Assembly: GCA_964478025.1 (NCBI GenBank)
Contig: CAYZGK010000004.1
Coordinates: 1-64,000 of the forward strand
Direction of reading: 5' to 3'
Source of the DNA: UBA3700 sp964478025
GTDB taxonomy: Bacteria > Bacillota > Clostridia > Christensenellales > UBA3700
DNA length: 64,000 bases
In this document: in pieces, positions 8,572 through 18,159 of the stretch
How positions within the stretch are numbered: the stretch's first letter is position 1
Layout of the letters: each line of letters starts with the position of its first letter
Program-made: the position numbers and the translations under genes
Notes under the pieces: generated by a model
Databases searched by the model: none
Seen by the model: the letters and a program-made list of their open reading frames with translations, nothing else
What the model was told of the DNA's origin: nothing

Positions 8572-9914
8572 TGAAAAAGACAATAGTAATTTTCTATTCA
8601 AAAGGTTATTATGACCAATTAGCTATATCACTTCAAGAATACTTTTCTTCAAAGAAAGAATTAGTAAATGCTGTTCTTATAGATGAGGATGATTATTCTA
8701 ATTTTCATTTTGCTAGTTTTTGTCGAGGAATGTATAAATTCTCTACAAGAAATACACCAGTTATTAATAGTTTAGTTGCCTTCTTTACTAAACCATTTTA
8801 TGAAAGAAGAATAAAGTCAAGTTTTAAAGAAGAAAATCAAAAAGATAAAAACATAGAGGAAAATGCTCAAACCCCTAAAAATGAAAATGAGCCAATAAAT
8901 GTAACAGAGCCAAATAAGATTGATGCAATAGAAAAGAAAACTAATGAAACCATAAAAGGTATAAAACAACGTTTCCGTCAAGCGGACATAATTATAAAAA
9001 GATTTAACCCAGACCTTATTATATGTACAACCGCTCATTCTTTAAAGAAAGTTTTAAAGGCAAAAGAAAGACTTCAAAGTGGAGTTTTAGTATATTCTGC
9101 TATTTCAGATTTTTATGCTCACAATGGTTTTGTTTTAAAGGGTGTAGATAAGTATCTTGTATCAACAACATATGCAAAGCAAGGATTGATTCCTTTTGGA
9201 ATACCTGAAGAGAATATTGAAGTTATTGGAATGCCATCAAGAAAGGGCGTAGATAGAGAGTATGACAAAGATGAGGTGTTAACGTCCCTTGGTGTTACAA
9301 ATAAAGAACTACCAAATATTGTTTTAGCTGGCGGTAGATATGGCTCAGCTAGAATAAAGACAGCACTTAAAGATGTTGCTTTATTTTCAGACAAGGCAAA
9401 TATAATCATTCTTGCAGATAAGTCAGAGACAGTTCATACTTTTGCTAAAAGTTTTTGTAAGAGTGCAAAAATAAATGAAAATGTTTATATAATAGATTCT
9501 ATTGATGATATTGCAAAGTTATACTCAATAGCAGATTGTGTAGTTTGTAACGCAACAACATATCTTGTGTATGAAGCGCTTTGTAGAGAAATTCCAGTTG
9601 TATTAACATCACCTGTAGATTACAGGGAACAAGGAAACTATGATTTCTTAACTACAAATGGTTATTGTTTAGTAGGTTCAGATTCTGAAAAATTAAATTC
9701 AGCACTTTATACAATAATTCAAAAAGGACCAACTTATGATGACTATAAGGCTCATATAAAAAATATTTTCATAAAAGATAGTTCTAAAAAGTTTGGAAAG
9801 TATGTTTTAGATGAATTAGATAAAGTTGCAGTAGTAAAAAATATAGAGACAAAAAGTGAAGAAAAAGTGGAAGAAAATATAGAAGAAAATAGTAAGGAGA
9901 ATAAAAATGATTAA
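8571..9914 (+). CDS. GT-B glycosyltransferase of the diacylglycerol glucosyltransferase / MurG-like type
   Basis: 447 aa. The centre has SDFYAHNGF followed by a D-K-Y-L-V strand, as in UgtP/MGDG-synthase enzymes, where the acceptor loop holds a His. The nucleotide-sugar half has AGGRYGS (about 252-258) and the late ATTYLVYEAL segment typical of GT28-like folds. An Asn/Glu/Lys-rich stretch (about 88-125) inserts low-complexity sequence in the N-terminal half, and the last 30 residues are an acidic tail. It probably glycosylates a membrane lipid on the cytoplasmic face; sugar and acceptor are not determinable. Confidence 0.7.
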   Translation: MKKTIVIFYSKGYYDQLAISLQEYFSSKKELVNAVLIDEDDYSNFHFASFCRGMYKFSTRNTPVINSLVAFFTKPFYERRIKSSFKEENQKDKNIEENAQTPKNENEPINVTEPNKIDAIEKKTNETIKGIKQRFRQADIIIKRFNPDLIICTTAHSLKKVLKAKERLQSGVLVYSAISDFYAHNGFVLKGVDKYLVSTTYAKQGLIPFGIPEENIEVIGMPSRKGVDREYDKDEVLTSLGVTNKELPNIVLAGGRYGSARIKTALKDVALFSDKANIIILADKSETVHTFAKSFCKSAKINENVYIIDSIDDIAKLYSIADCVVCNATTYLVYEALCREIPVVLTSPVDYREQGNYDFLTTNGYCLVGSDSEKLNSALYTIIQKGPTYDDYKAHIKNIFIKDSSKKFGKYVLDELDKVAVVKNIETKSEEKVEENIEENSKENKND

Positions 9915-10194
9915 GCATATTGTTATGTATAAACTTGAAAATCCAAGTGAAGAAAATAAACAAGCAATGGTAAATAAATTTCTTTCAATGAAAGGAAAGA
10001 TTGATGTTTTATTAGACATTGAATCAGGTATAGATAAATTAAAGTCACCAAGAAGTTATGATGTAGTACTTATTTGTACATTTAAATCTTTAGATGACTT
10101 AAATACATATAAAAATCATGAAGTTCATATTCCTGTAATGCAATATGTTCATAGTGTAGTAAAGGAGTCTCATTCTGTAGATTTTGAATTTTAA
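9907..10194 (+). CDS. Dabb-family (stress-responsive A/B barrel) protein
   Basis: 95 aa. The start MIKHIVMYKL and the late HIPVMQYVHSVVKESHSVDFEF are the typical ends of a dimeric alpha/beta-barrel (Dabb) domain, which fills the whole protein. It overlaps the glycosyltransferase by 8 nt and has an AAGGAG site. Family members have no single known reaction. Confidence 0.8.
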   Translation: MIKHIVMYKLENPSEENKQAMVNKFLSMKGKIDVLLDIESGIDKLKSPRSYDVVLICTFKSLDDLNTYKNHEVHIPVMQYVHSVVKESHSVDFEF

Positions 10195-10196
10195 TT

Positions 10197-11483
10197 ATGG
10201 CAGTAGTAATAGGAGTAGATAAAGGATCAATAGCAGAAGAACTTGGCGTTGAGATAGGCGATGAACTTATAGGCTTTAATGGTGAAAAAATTGAAGACAT
10301 ATTAGATTATTACTATTATGATAGCCAAGAAAAATTTGTTATTAATATGAGGGCAAAACAAGGAGATCTTGTTGATTTGGAGATAGAAAAAACTCCAAAT
10401 GAACAGCTTGGAATGTCTCTAGATGATTCTGTTCAATTAAATCCTATTGTTTGTAAAAATAAATGCAAATTCTGCTTTGTTGATCAAATGAAAAAGGGCT
10501 TAAGAGATACTCTATACATTAAGGATGATGACTATAGACTATCCTTTGTTTCTGGAAGCTTTGTTACTATGACAAATGTAACACAAAAGGAGTTAGATAG
10601 AATAGTTAAACTTCATTTATCTCCTTTGTATATATCGGTTCACGCCTATACTCCTGAGATTAAAACATATTTAGTTGCTAATCCAAATGGAGTTAAACTA
10701 TTTGATCAAATGAAATTCTTAGCTGACCATGGCATAAAAATGCATACTCAAATTGTTATGTGCAAGGGTATAAATGATGGTGAAGAGTTAAAGAAAACAC
10801 TAACTGAACTTGCAAAGTTAAGACCTGGTGTTGAAACAGCCGCAGTAGTTCCTGTTGGTATGACAGGTTTTAGAGATAACTTGCCACATTTAGAGCAAGT
10901 AGATAAACAGTGCGCAATAGATACTATAAAGTTAGTTGAAGACTTAAATGACGAGTTTGGTGGATGTTTTTGCTGGTGCTCTGATGAGTTTTATGTAAAA
11001 GCTGAAAAAGAAGTTCCACCTTATCAATACTATGGAAGGTTCGTTCAAATTGAAAATGGTATAGGACTTTGTCGTATGTTTATGCAAGAACTTGAAGATG
11101 AACTAAAGGAAACTAAGATAAATAATAATAAAGGAAAAATTGGATTAATAACAGGTCAATCATTTAAGGGTTATCTAAATGAAGCAGTTAAACTTTTAAA
11201 TGAAAAATTTCCAAATGTAGAATTTGTTATTTATGATATAATAAACAAGTTCTTTGGACCATCAATAACTGTTGCTGGTTTAATAACTGGTGTAGATATA
11301 AAAGATCAAGTTAAAAATAATCCAAAGGATATAATAATTCCATCAACAATGCTTCGTGAGTTTACAACAACGCTACTTGATGGTTCAACTGTTGAGGAAT
11401 TAGAGAAAACATTAAATGCAAAAATACATATTAGCCAAGGCGGTGGAAGTTTGGTTAAGGTTGTAGGAGAGATAGTAAAATGA
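10197..11483 (+). CDS. PDZ-containing DUF512 radical-SAM-like protein
   Basis: 428 aa. Residues 1-65 form a PDZ-like domain (GSIAEELGVEIGDELIGFNG). A cysteine cluster C86-x3-C90-x2-C93 follows and resembles a radical-SAM iron-sulfur site. The C-terminal DUF512 region ends with SQGGGSLVKVVGEIVK. This architecture is regularly encoded just upstream of der in clostridia, as here (4-nt overlap). The function is unknown. No Shine-Dalgarno is visible in the 3 nt between genes, so translation is probably coupled. Confidence 0.85.
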   Translation: MAVVIGVDKGSIAEELGVEIGDELIGFNGEKIEDILDYYYYDSQEKFVINMRAKQGDLVDLEIEKTPNEQLGMSLDDSVQLNPIVCKNKCKFCFVDQMKKGLRDTLYIKDDDYRLSFVSGSFVTMTNVTQKELDRIVKLHLSPLYISVHAYTPEIKTYLVANPNGVKLFDQMKFLADHGIKMHTQIVMCKGINDGEELKKTLTELAKLRPGVETAAVVPVGMTGFRDNLPHLEQVDKQCAIDTIKLVEDLNDEFGGCFCWCSDEFYVKAEKEVPPYQYYGRFVQIENGIGLCRMFMQELEDELKETKINNNKGKIGLITGQSFKGYLNEAVKLLNEKFPNVEFVIYDIINKFFGPSITVAGLITGVDIKDQVKNNPKDIIIPSTMLREFTTTLLDGSTVEELEKTLNAKIHISQGGGSLVKVVGEIVK

Positions 11484-12808
11484 AAAAAATGCCACTCATA
11501 GCAATTGTAGGAAGACCTAATGTAGGAAAAAGTGCTCTTTTCAATAAAATTGTTGGAAAGAAAGTTTCCATTGTAGAGGACTTTGAAGGTGTTACTAGAG
11601 ATAGAGTTTATTGCGATGGTGAATGGTGTGGCAAGAAGTTTACTTTGATAGACACTGGCGGTCTTGATGTTAAAAGTGAAGATGTTATGTGGTCTCATAT
11701 AAGAGAACAAGCAAATATAGCATTAGATTTAGCAGACGCTATTATATTTGTTGTTGATGGAAGAGCTGGAATGACATCAAATGATATAGAGGTTGCAAAT
11801 ATTTTAAGAAAAACCAAAAAGCCTATAGTTATTGCAGCAAATAAGATAGATAATAATGAAACCGACAATATTTATGATTTTTATGAACTAGCACTTGGTG
11901 AAGTTATACCAGTATCAGCTATTCATGGAGTTGGGGTTGGTGATTTACTTGAAGCAGTTCTTACAAACTTTGAAGCTCAAGATGATGAAAGTGATGATGA
12001 AAAAACAATAAAGATTGCTATTGTTGGAAAGCCAAATGCTGGTAAAAGTTCACTTACAAATAAAATACTTGGAGTAGATAGAACAATTGTTTCAAATATT
12101 GCAGGAACTACCCGTGATGCAATAGATACTCCTTTTGAGTATAAAGGACAAAAATGCAAAATCATAGATACTGCAGGTATTAGAAAAAAAGCATCGGTTG
12201 AAGAAGGAATAGAACAATATTCAGTAATAAGATCACTTGCTGCAATTAGAGAAGCTGATGTAGTACTTGTCGTTGTAGATTCTTATGATGGGTTTACTGA
12301 GCAAGATACAAAAATTTGCGGTTATGTTCATGAACAAGGTAAGCCATCAGTTATTGTTATGAATAAATGGGACTTAATAGAAAAAGATACATTTACAATT
12401 AACAAATTTAATGATTATTTAGAGCAAGAACTTAATTTTATGGATTATTTTGTTCCAGTATATATATCAGCAAAAACTGGTCAAAGAGTAGATAAATTAT
12501 TAGATACTATATTTGAGGTATATCAAGAAAACTCAAAGGAAGTATCTAAGAGTATATTAAATGAAGTTGTTGCAGATGCAATTGTTGCTGTTGAACCACC
12601 TTCAACACACGGAAAGAGACTTAGAGTTTTCTATGTAACTCAAGCTCAAGCAAATCCTCCAGTCTTTATATTCTTTGTAAATGATCAAACACTTGTGCAT
12701 TTTAGTTATTCTAGATATTTAGAAAATGTATTAAGAAAAGCGTTTACATTTAAAGGAACTCCTATTAAATTAATATTTAGGGATAAGAAAGACGAGGAAA
12801 ATATATAA
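11480..12808 (+). CDS. der: Ribosome-assembly GTPase Der (EngA)
   Basis: 442 aa, standard length. Two tandem GTPase domains with P-loops GRPNVGKS (11-18) and GKPNAGKS (about 183-190), each followed by DTxG and NKxD motifs. The C-terminal KH-like domain covers about 355-442. Der acts in 50S subunit maturation in the cytoplasm. GGAGAG precedes the start within the end of the DUF512 gene. Confidence 0.96.
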   Translation: MKKMPLIAIVGRPNVGKSALFNKIVGKKVSIVEDFEGVTRDRVYCDGEWCGKKFTLIDTGGLDVKSEDVMWSHIREQANIALDLADAIIFVVDGRAGMTSNDIEVANILRKTKKPIVIAANKIDNNETDNIYDFYELALGEVIPVSAIHGVGVGDLLEAVLTNFEAQDDESDDEKTIKIAIVGKPNAGKSSLTNKILGVDRTIVSNIAGTTRDAIDTPFEYKGQKCKIIDTAGIRKKASVEEGIEQYSVIRSLAAIREADVVLVVVDSYDGFTEQDTKICGYVHEQGKPSVIVMNKWDLIEKDTFTINKFNDYLEQELNFMDYFVPVYISAKTGQRVDKLLDTIFEVYQENSKEVSKSILNEVVADAIVAVEPPSTHGKRLRVFYVTQAQANPPVFIFFVNDQTLVHFSYSRYLENVLRKAFTFKGTPIKLIFRDKKDEENI

Positions 12809-12841
12809 GAGAAAAAAAAATTTTAAATGGAGATATAAAAT

Positions 12842-14110
12842 ATGAACTACTTAGAATTAGGTAAAGAAAAGTTAGCTCAATTATTAGACAAGGTCAACGT
12901 TGAGTACGAAGAAATTAAGAAAATGGGATATAAAGTAGATATTTCTCGTGGTAAACCATGTTCTGAACAATTAGATATTGGTATGGAAATGTTTAAAGAT
13001 CTTGATAAGAAACTAGTAAACATGCCAAAGAACTATAGAAACTATGGTTTGCTTTCTGGTATTCCTGAAATGAAAGAAATTTTCGGTCAAATACTTGGAT
13101 TAAAACCTGAAAATATTATTGTTGGTGGTAACTCATCATTAAACTTAATGTATGACACTGTTCAAAGAAATTTACAATTTGGTGTTTGTGGTGGAAAGCC
13201 ATGGAATGAAGGTAAAATAAAATTTATTTGTCCAATTCCAGGATATGATAGACACTTTGCAATAACAGAGCATTTTGGTATAGAAATGATTTCTGTTCCA
13301 ATGAATGAAGATGGTCCAGTTATGGATGTCGTTGAAAAATTAGTTCAAATGGATGAATCTATTAAAGGTATGTGGTGTGTTCCAAAATATGCAAATCCAA
13401 CAGGTGTTACATACTCAAATGAAGTAGTTGAAAGATTAGCAAAAATGAAAACTAAAGCAAATGACTTTAGAATTTTCTGGGATAACGCTTATGCAGTTCA
13501 TGATTTAACAGATACTCCAGATAAGCTTGCAAATATTATGACTATTGCGGAGAAGTATAACAATGAAGATAGAATTTATGAATTCACTTCAACATCTAAA
13601 ATAACACTAGCAGGATCTGGTGTTGGATGTATTGGAGCCTCTACAAGAAACCTTGAAGATATTATGTCTCATTTAACATACGAAACAATCTCTTATGATA
13701 AATTAACTCAATACATACACTATGTTTATCTAAAAGACATGAATAATATTGCAAACATTATGAAAAAGCAAAGAGAAATTATTAAGCCTAAGTTTGATAA
13801 GTTTATTGCTGCATTTACTGAGGAATTTGCAAAGGATTCTAATATTGCAAGTTGGACAAATCCTAATGGTGGATATTTTATTTCACTTGATGTTTATCCA
13901 GGTTGTGCAAAGAGAGTATATGAACTTTGTAAAGATGCAGGTTTAACATTAACAAAGGTTGGTGCTGCATTCCCATACTCAAGAGATGATGATGATAAGA
14001 CATTAAGAATAGCTCCAACATTTACATCAAATGAAGATTTAGATGTTTCTATAAAGATCTTAATTTGTTGTGTAAAGAAAGCTTGCATGGAAAAATTAAT
14101 TCAAGGTTAA
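12842..14110 (+). CDS. Type Ic aspartate-aminotransferase-like PLP enzyme
   Basis: 422 aa, fold-type I aminotransferase. The N-terminal DISRGKPCSEQLD, the CVPKYANPTGVTYS segment and the PLP lysine in TSTSKITLAGSG (about K253) place it in the subgroup Pfam calls Asp_aminotransf rather than the classic AspC group. It probably interconverts aspartate or alanine with 2-oxo acids; substrate preference is unproven. It is cotranscribed with der (33-nt gap) and the phosphoesterase that follows. Confidence 0.85.
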   Translation: MNYLELGKEKLAQLLDKVNVEYEEIKKMGYKVDISRGKPCSEQLDIGMEMFKDLDKKLVNMPKNYRNYGLLSGIPEMKEIFGQILGLKPENIIVGGNSSLNLMYDTVQRNLQFGVCGGKPWNEGKIKFICPIPGYDRHFAITEHFGIEMISVPMNEDGPVMDVVEKLVQMDESIKGMWCVPKYANPTGVTYSNEVVERLAKMKTKANDFRIFWDNAYAVHDLTDTPDKLANIMTIAEKYNNEDRIYEFTSTSKITLAGSGVGCIGASTRNLEDIMSHLTYETISYDKLTQYIHYVYLKDMNNIANIMKKQREIIKPKFDKFIAAFTEEFAKDSNIASWTNPNGGYFISLDVYPGCAKRVYELCKDAGLTLTKVGAAFPYSRDDDDKTLRIAPTFTSNEDLDVSIKILICCVKKACMEKLIQG

Positions 14111-14111
14111 T

Positions 14112-14654
14112 ATGAAGATAATAATAGCATCAGATATTCATGGATCAAAATATAGCGCAGAAAAACTTCAACAAAGTTTTATAAAAGAAGGCGCAGATAA
14201 AATGGTTTTACTTGGAGATATATATAATCATGGACCAAGAAATCCATTTCCAAGAGATTATGCTCCAATGGAAGTAGCTAAGATTTTAAATTCAATTAAA
14301 GATAAAATTTTAGTAATAAAGGGTAATTGCGATAGTGAAGTTGATCAAATGATTTCAGAATTCACATTTGTTGAGCAAGCACAATTACTTTTAGATTCAG
14401 GTATTGTAATTACTTGTACACACGGACATAAACTAAATAAAGACAATTTAACATCAAGCGTTGGGGATGTGCTTGCGTATGGACATTTTCATGTAAATAT
14501 GATGGAAAAACAAAATGGGATTTGGATTATAAATCCAGGTTCTTGTGCGCTTCCTAAAGAAAATAGTGTAGCAGGCTATATTTTAATTGATGGAAATAAG
14601 ATGTATCAAAAAGATCTTGATGGAAATATTATTAATCAAGAAATTATAAAATAG
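14112..14654 (+). CDS. yfcE: YfcE-like calcineurin-type phosphodiesterase
   Basis: 180 aa. Two-metal phosphoesterase with ASDIHG (6-11), GDIYNHGP, KGNCD and the late CTHGHKL and YGHFH metal motifs in order. The small single-domain length matches YfcE/MJ0936 enzymes, which hydrolyse phosphodiester substrates in vitro. It starts 2 nt after the aminotransferase stop, so it is translationally coupled. Confidence 0.85.
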   Translation: MKIIIASDIHGSKYSAEKLQQSFIKEGADKMVLLGDIYNHGPRNPFPRDYAPMEVAKILNSIKDKILVIKGNCDSEVDQMISEFTFVEQAQLLLDSGIVITCTHGHKLNKDNLTSSVGDVLAYGHFHVNMMEKQNGIWIINPGSCALPKENSVAGYILIDGNKMYQKDLDGNIINQEIIK

Positions 14655-14666
14655 ATAGGTGATTAT

Positions 14667-14990
14667 ATGGCAAAAAATTCTAAAAATTCAAATAATTCTG
14701 TTTTAAATTTATCTTGCGTAATAGCAATAATTCTTGCTGTTGTAATTTATATATTACAAATAATTTGTCACTTTACAGCTTCAGTCGAATTTATGGCAGG
14801 ATTTGTTAATTTTATTAGTAAAATAAATGGTTATTTAACTAAAGTAAAAGATGTTTTATTAGCCTTAGTTGTAATATTATGTGGATTTAGATACGCAGGT
14901 TCTTTATCTAAAGGTGGATGGAAAACAACAGTGTATGTATTTTGCATAATTTTTACAATTTTACTAGTTGTTGGCATAATTATACTATAA
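14667..14990 (+). CDS. Small three-helix membrane protein, unknown
   Basis: 107 aa. A short Asn/Ser-rich cytoplasmic start precedes three hydrophobic segments (about 17-37, 62-80 and 86-107). AGGTG lies upstream of the ATG. It is last in the rnj operon. No family recognised. Confidence 0.65.
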   Translation: MAKNSKNSNNSVLNLSCVIAIILAVVIYILQIICHFTASVEFMAGFVNFISKINGYLTKVKDVLLALVVILCGFRYAGSLSKGGWKTTVYVFCIIFTILLVVGIIIL

Positions 14991-15031
14991 ATAGACACAT
15001 AACGTATATTTATTTAGTTTTAAAATTATAG

Positions 15032-15037
15032 TATAAT
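15032..15037 (+). promoter_or_regulatory. -10 element of the LRR lipoprotein gene
   Basis: TATAAT lies 33 nt upstream of the ATG at 15070. The -35 is poor (TTTATT at 15009-15014, 17-nt spacing). Confidence 0.5.
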
Positions 15038-15069
15038 ATTAGTATATAACAATAAGTTTTGGAGGAAAT

Positions 15070-16305
15070 ATGAAAAAAACTTTAATTTTAGTTGTACTAC
15101 TATTAGCTTGTATAAGCATGGGTATGGTAGGATGTACATCTCAAAACAATACACAACAAGTTTTTGAATTACAAGACCAAGATGAAATAACTGAAGTAGT
15201 AAATACTCCAGTGCTAGATGAAATTGTAGAAGAAAAATCTACAGAAGAAAATGTTGTTGTGATTGAAAAGGATGATAGTCCTGCTCAAGATGTAAAAGAA
15301 GAATCTAATACTTCAATTACTGAAGTTACAAATTCAAATGATTTATCTTTAGAATCTGTTGGTATGGCAGGTATATCTGTTGAACTTACTGACGTTGCTT
15401 CAGGTAAAGAAATTACAGGTTATTCTAACGTAACAAAAGAAGATGTAGTTTTAGCTAAAGGAGAGAATACAATTGTAGGAATTGGAGCAGGTGCATTTAA
15501 AAATCTTACAACTATTAAATCAATTGATTTATCTAGCCTTACAGACTTAACTTACATAAGCGAGAAAGCATTTTCAGGTTGTACAAATTTAACAACTATA
15601 AAATTGCCATCATCTGTTACTTCTTTTGGCAAGTTAGCTTTCTACCAAACAAAGTGGCTTGATGTCCAAAGAGCCAACTCAGATCAAAGATTAGTTATAG
15701 TTAATAATGTTTTAGTTGATGGAAAAACAGCAGAAGGTGATATTACTATTCCAGATACTGTAACAAGTATTGCACCAAGTGCTTTTTCATATAACTATAA
15801 AATGACAAGTCTTACAACAGGTGCTTCATCGCCTCTTGTAGATATCCCAGAACAAGCATTTTGTAATTGTGTAGCTTTAAAAACTGTTACAATCCCTACA
15901 ATAAAAACTATTGGCGAAAGAGCATTTATGTCATGTAAAAAATTAACAACAATTTCTATGTCTAATTTAAATACTATAGGAAATATGTCTTTTGCTAATT
16001 GTGTAGCACTAACTGCATTAGACTTTGTTGCTAGTCAAAACTTTAAGTCAATAGATTATGGTGCTTTCATGGGATGTAGTAAGATTGAAACTGTAAATTT
16101 TGGTAACTCAATTGAAACTATAGGAATAGCTGCTTTTTATCAATGTGAATCACTAAATAAAATAGAGTTCTCTAGTTCTAATTTAGCTTCAATTGGAGAT
16201 GGGGCTTTCCAAGCTTGTAGTAAGCTTGCAACAGTGACTGGAATTAATAGTGCTTCTATTGGTATCGGAGCATTCTTTGGAACTAAATACTCAAGTGGTT
16301 CTTAA
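15070..16305 (+). CDS. BspA-like leucine-rich-repeat lipoprotein
   Basis: 411 aa. A lipoprotein signal peptide ends in a lipobox at MVGC, so the mature protein should be tethered outside the membrane. Residues 25-95 form an acidic Glu/Asp/Thr linker. The rest is LRR_5 (BspA/TpLRR) repeats with the pattern I-x-x-x-A-F-x-x-C-x-x-L. Such proteins bind host or neighbour surface ligands. GGAGG precedes the start. It is followed by its own terminator at 16321 and then by a second, unlinked LRR protein. Confidence 0.88.
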   Translation: MKKTLILVVLLLACISMGMVGCTSQNNTQQVFELQDQDEITEVVNTPVLDEIVEEKSTEENVVVIEKDDSPAQDVKEESNTSITEVTNSNDLSLESVGMAGISVELTDVASGKEITGYSNVTKEDVVLAKGENTIVGIGAGAFKNLTTIKSIDLSSLTDLTYISEKAFSGCTNLTTIKLPSSVTSFGKLAFYQTKWLDVQRANSDQRLVIVNNVLVDGKTAEGDITIPDTVTSIAPSAFSYNYKMTSLTTGASSPLVDIPEQAFCNCVALKTVTIPTIKTIGERAFMSCKKLTTISMSNLNTIGNMSFANCVALTALDFVASQNFKSIDYGAFMGCSKIETVNFGNSIETIGIAAFYQCESLNKIEFSSSNLASIGDGAFQACSKLATVTGINSASIGIGAFFGTKYSSGS

Positions 16306-16320
16306 TTAATAGAGTTATAG

Positions 16321-16349
16321 GAAGGAGGCTTTAGGGCTTCCTTCTTTTT
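16321..16349 (+). terminator. Rho-independent terminator
   Basis: A stem of GAAGGAGGC (16321-16329) with GCTTCCTTC (16336-16344), one G-T wobble, is followed by TTTTT. Confidence 0.8.
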
Positions 16350-16391
16350 GTAAAGTATATAAAACATTTCTTATAAAAAGGAAGGTAAAAT

Positions 16392-18035
16392 ATGAAAGAT
16401 TTTTTAGAAAAAGTTAAAGTATTTTTTGCAAATCTTGGTGTAAAAATTTCTGAATTTTGCAAAAAACTTGGCAAAAGAAATTTAATTATTATTTCAGCTG
16501 TAATAGTAGTTGTTCTAATTGCTATTATTGTTCCATGTGCAGTAGTTGGAGCAAATAAAAGTAGTGGAAATAGTAATAATGGTGGAAACACTACAATAAG
16601 TGGTGGAGAAACTGGTGGTTCAACTGGTGGAGAAACTGGAGGATCAACTGGCGGAGAAACTGGAGGATCAACTGGCGGCGGTGAAACAGGTGGCTATGAT
16701 AATACAGCTGCTAAAGATTTTACTCTTGTAGCACTTGCTGATGGTACATATAAAGTAACTGGTTATACGGGATCTTCTACTGCAATAGTATTCCCATCAA
16801 AATATAACGGAAAAGATGTTACAGAGATAGATGAAGCAATATTTAAGGATAAAACAACAATAAAGAGTGTTGTTATACCAAATAGTATAAAAATTATTGA
16901 TAGTGAAGCATTTGCAAACTGTACAGGTCTTGAGAGTGTTACTTTAGGTACAGGATTAAAAGAAATTGGTTGGTATGCGTTTGATAATTGTTCTTCACTT
17001 ACAAGTATTACAATTCCTGGTAATGTTGACACAATTGGTTTTTATTCATTCTCTAATTGTACAGGATTAACTACTGTTAATATTGAAAATGGAGTAAGGT
17101 GTATAGAAAAACAGGCATTTTTGAGTTGTACAAGTCTTACAAATTTAACTCTTCCAAATACTTTAACAAACATAGAAAGTGGGGCATTTTTATCAACACC
17201 AGTGTATACTAACAATTGCATTACAGAAAATGGATTAAAATATTTTGGCTATAATGGTAATTCACATTATTTACTTGTGGAGGCAGAAAGTGACTCTCAA
17301 ACTACTTATAGTATAAATGCTGATACAAAAATTATTGGTGGTTGGGCTTTTTATGGTTGTGAACAAATGACATCTATAACCATTCCAAGTGGCGTAACGG
17401 CTATTGGAAGTGGAGCATTTGATGGTTGTTCTGCTTTAACAAGTATAATTATTCCAAACGGCGTTACAACTATTGAAGATGATTTATTTGATGAATGTTC
17501 AGCTTTAGCTAGTGTAACTATTCCAAGTAGTGTAACAAAAATTGGAGATTCTGCTTTTTATCATTCTGGTATAGAAAGTATTGTTATTCCTGATAGTGTA
17601 ACAAAAATTGGAGATGAAGCCTTTGATGGTTGTACTAAACTTTCAAGTGTTTCAATTGGAACAGGTGTAACAAGTATTGGTAAACGTGCATTTAGGCTTA
17701 CTGTTCTTACAAGTATTACAATTCCTGGTAATGTACTTAAAATTGACCAGTTTGCTTTTTTGAGTTGTGAAAACCTTAGTAGTGTTACACTTGAAGATGG
17801 TATAACAGAAATTGAAAGAGAAGTTTTTAAAGGCTGTACGGCTTTAACTACTATAACCATTCCAACAAGTGTGAATTATATGGGCGATTATGTATTTTGT
17901 AGTTGTAAATCAGATTTAGTAATTAATATTAAAAAATCTGAATCCTCTACTTCAAATTGGGAAACTACATGGAGTGGTATCGATGTAGATCAACCACGTG
18001 ATACACAATACATTCACTGGGATTATAGTGACTAA
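16392..18035 (+). CDS. Membrane-anchored BspA-like leucine-rich-repeat protein
   Basis: 547 aa. A 35-residue basic amphipathic cytoplasmic N-terminus precedes one transmembrane helix (about 36-58). A (GGETGGST)n linker (about 70-100) comes next, then LRR_5 repeats to the C-terminus. There is no lipobox or sortase signal, so the single helix anchors it with the repeats outside. The N-terminal anchor closely resembles that of the protein encoded at 57196, suggesting a shared display module. It has an AAGGAAGG ribosome site. Confidence 0.87.
   Translation: MKDFLEKVKVFFANLGVKISEFCKKLGKRNLIIISAVIVVVLIAIIVPCAVVGANKSSGNSNNGGNTTISGGETGGSTGGETGGSTGGETGGSTGGGETGGYDNTAAKDFTLVALADGTYKVTGYTGSSTAIVFPSKYNGKDVTEIDEAIFKDKTTIKSVVIPNSIKIIDSEAFANCTGLESVTLGTGLKEIGWYAFDNCSSLTSITIPGNVDTIGFYSFSNCTGLTTVNIENGVRCIEKQAFLSCTSLTNLTLPNTLTNIESGAFLSTPVYTNNCITENGLKYFGYNGNSHYLLVEAESDSQTTYSINADTKIIGGWAFYGCEQMTSITIPSGVTAIGSGAFDGCSALTSIIIPNGVTTIEDDLFDECSALASVTIPSSVTKIGDSAFYHSGIESIVIPDSVTKIGDEAFDGCTKLSSVSIGTGVTSIGKRAFRLTVLTSITIPGNVLKIDQFAFLSCENLSSVTLEDGITEIEREVFKGCTALTTITIPTSVNYMGDYVFCSCKSDLVINIKKSESSTSNWETTWSGIDVDQPRDTQYIHWDYSD
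16602..16695 (+). repeat. 24-bp in-frame tandem repeat encoding GGETGGST
   Basis: Just under four near-perfect copies of a 24-nt unit encode the Gly/Thr linker. Unit gain or loss would change linker length without shifting frame. Confidence 0.85.
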
Positions 18036-18092
18036 AGTTGTTGAGAATTAACTTAAAGAATAGAGTATTTTAAGTTTATAAGAAAACAAAAA

Positions 18093-18120
18093 ACCATGAG
18101 CGAAATGTTCATGGTTTTTT
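18093..18120 (+). terminator. Rho-independent terminator
   Basis: ACCATGA (18093-18099) pairs with TCATGGT (18109-18115). A-runs and T-runs extend the stem and provide a T6 tail. Confidence 0.88.
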
Positions 18121-18122
18121 AG

Positions 18123-18152
18123 TTGTATAAAGAAAAAATTATATTATATAAT
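18123..18152 (+). promoter_or_regulatory. Promoter giving a probably leaderless mRNA
   Basis: TTGTAT (18123-18128), an 18-nt spacer and TATAAT (18147-18152). The expected transcription start is at or within 1 nt of the ATG at 18160, and no Shine-Dalgarno exists. Confidence 0.6.
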
Positions 18153-18159
18153 TTTGAAT

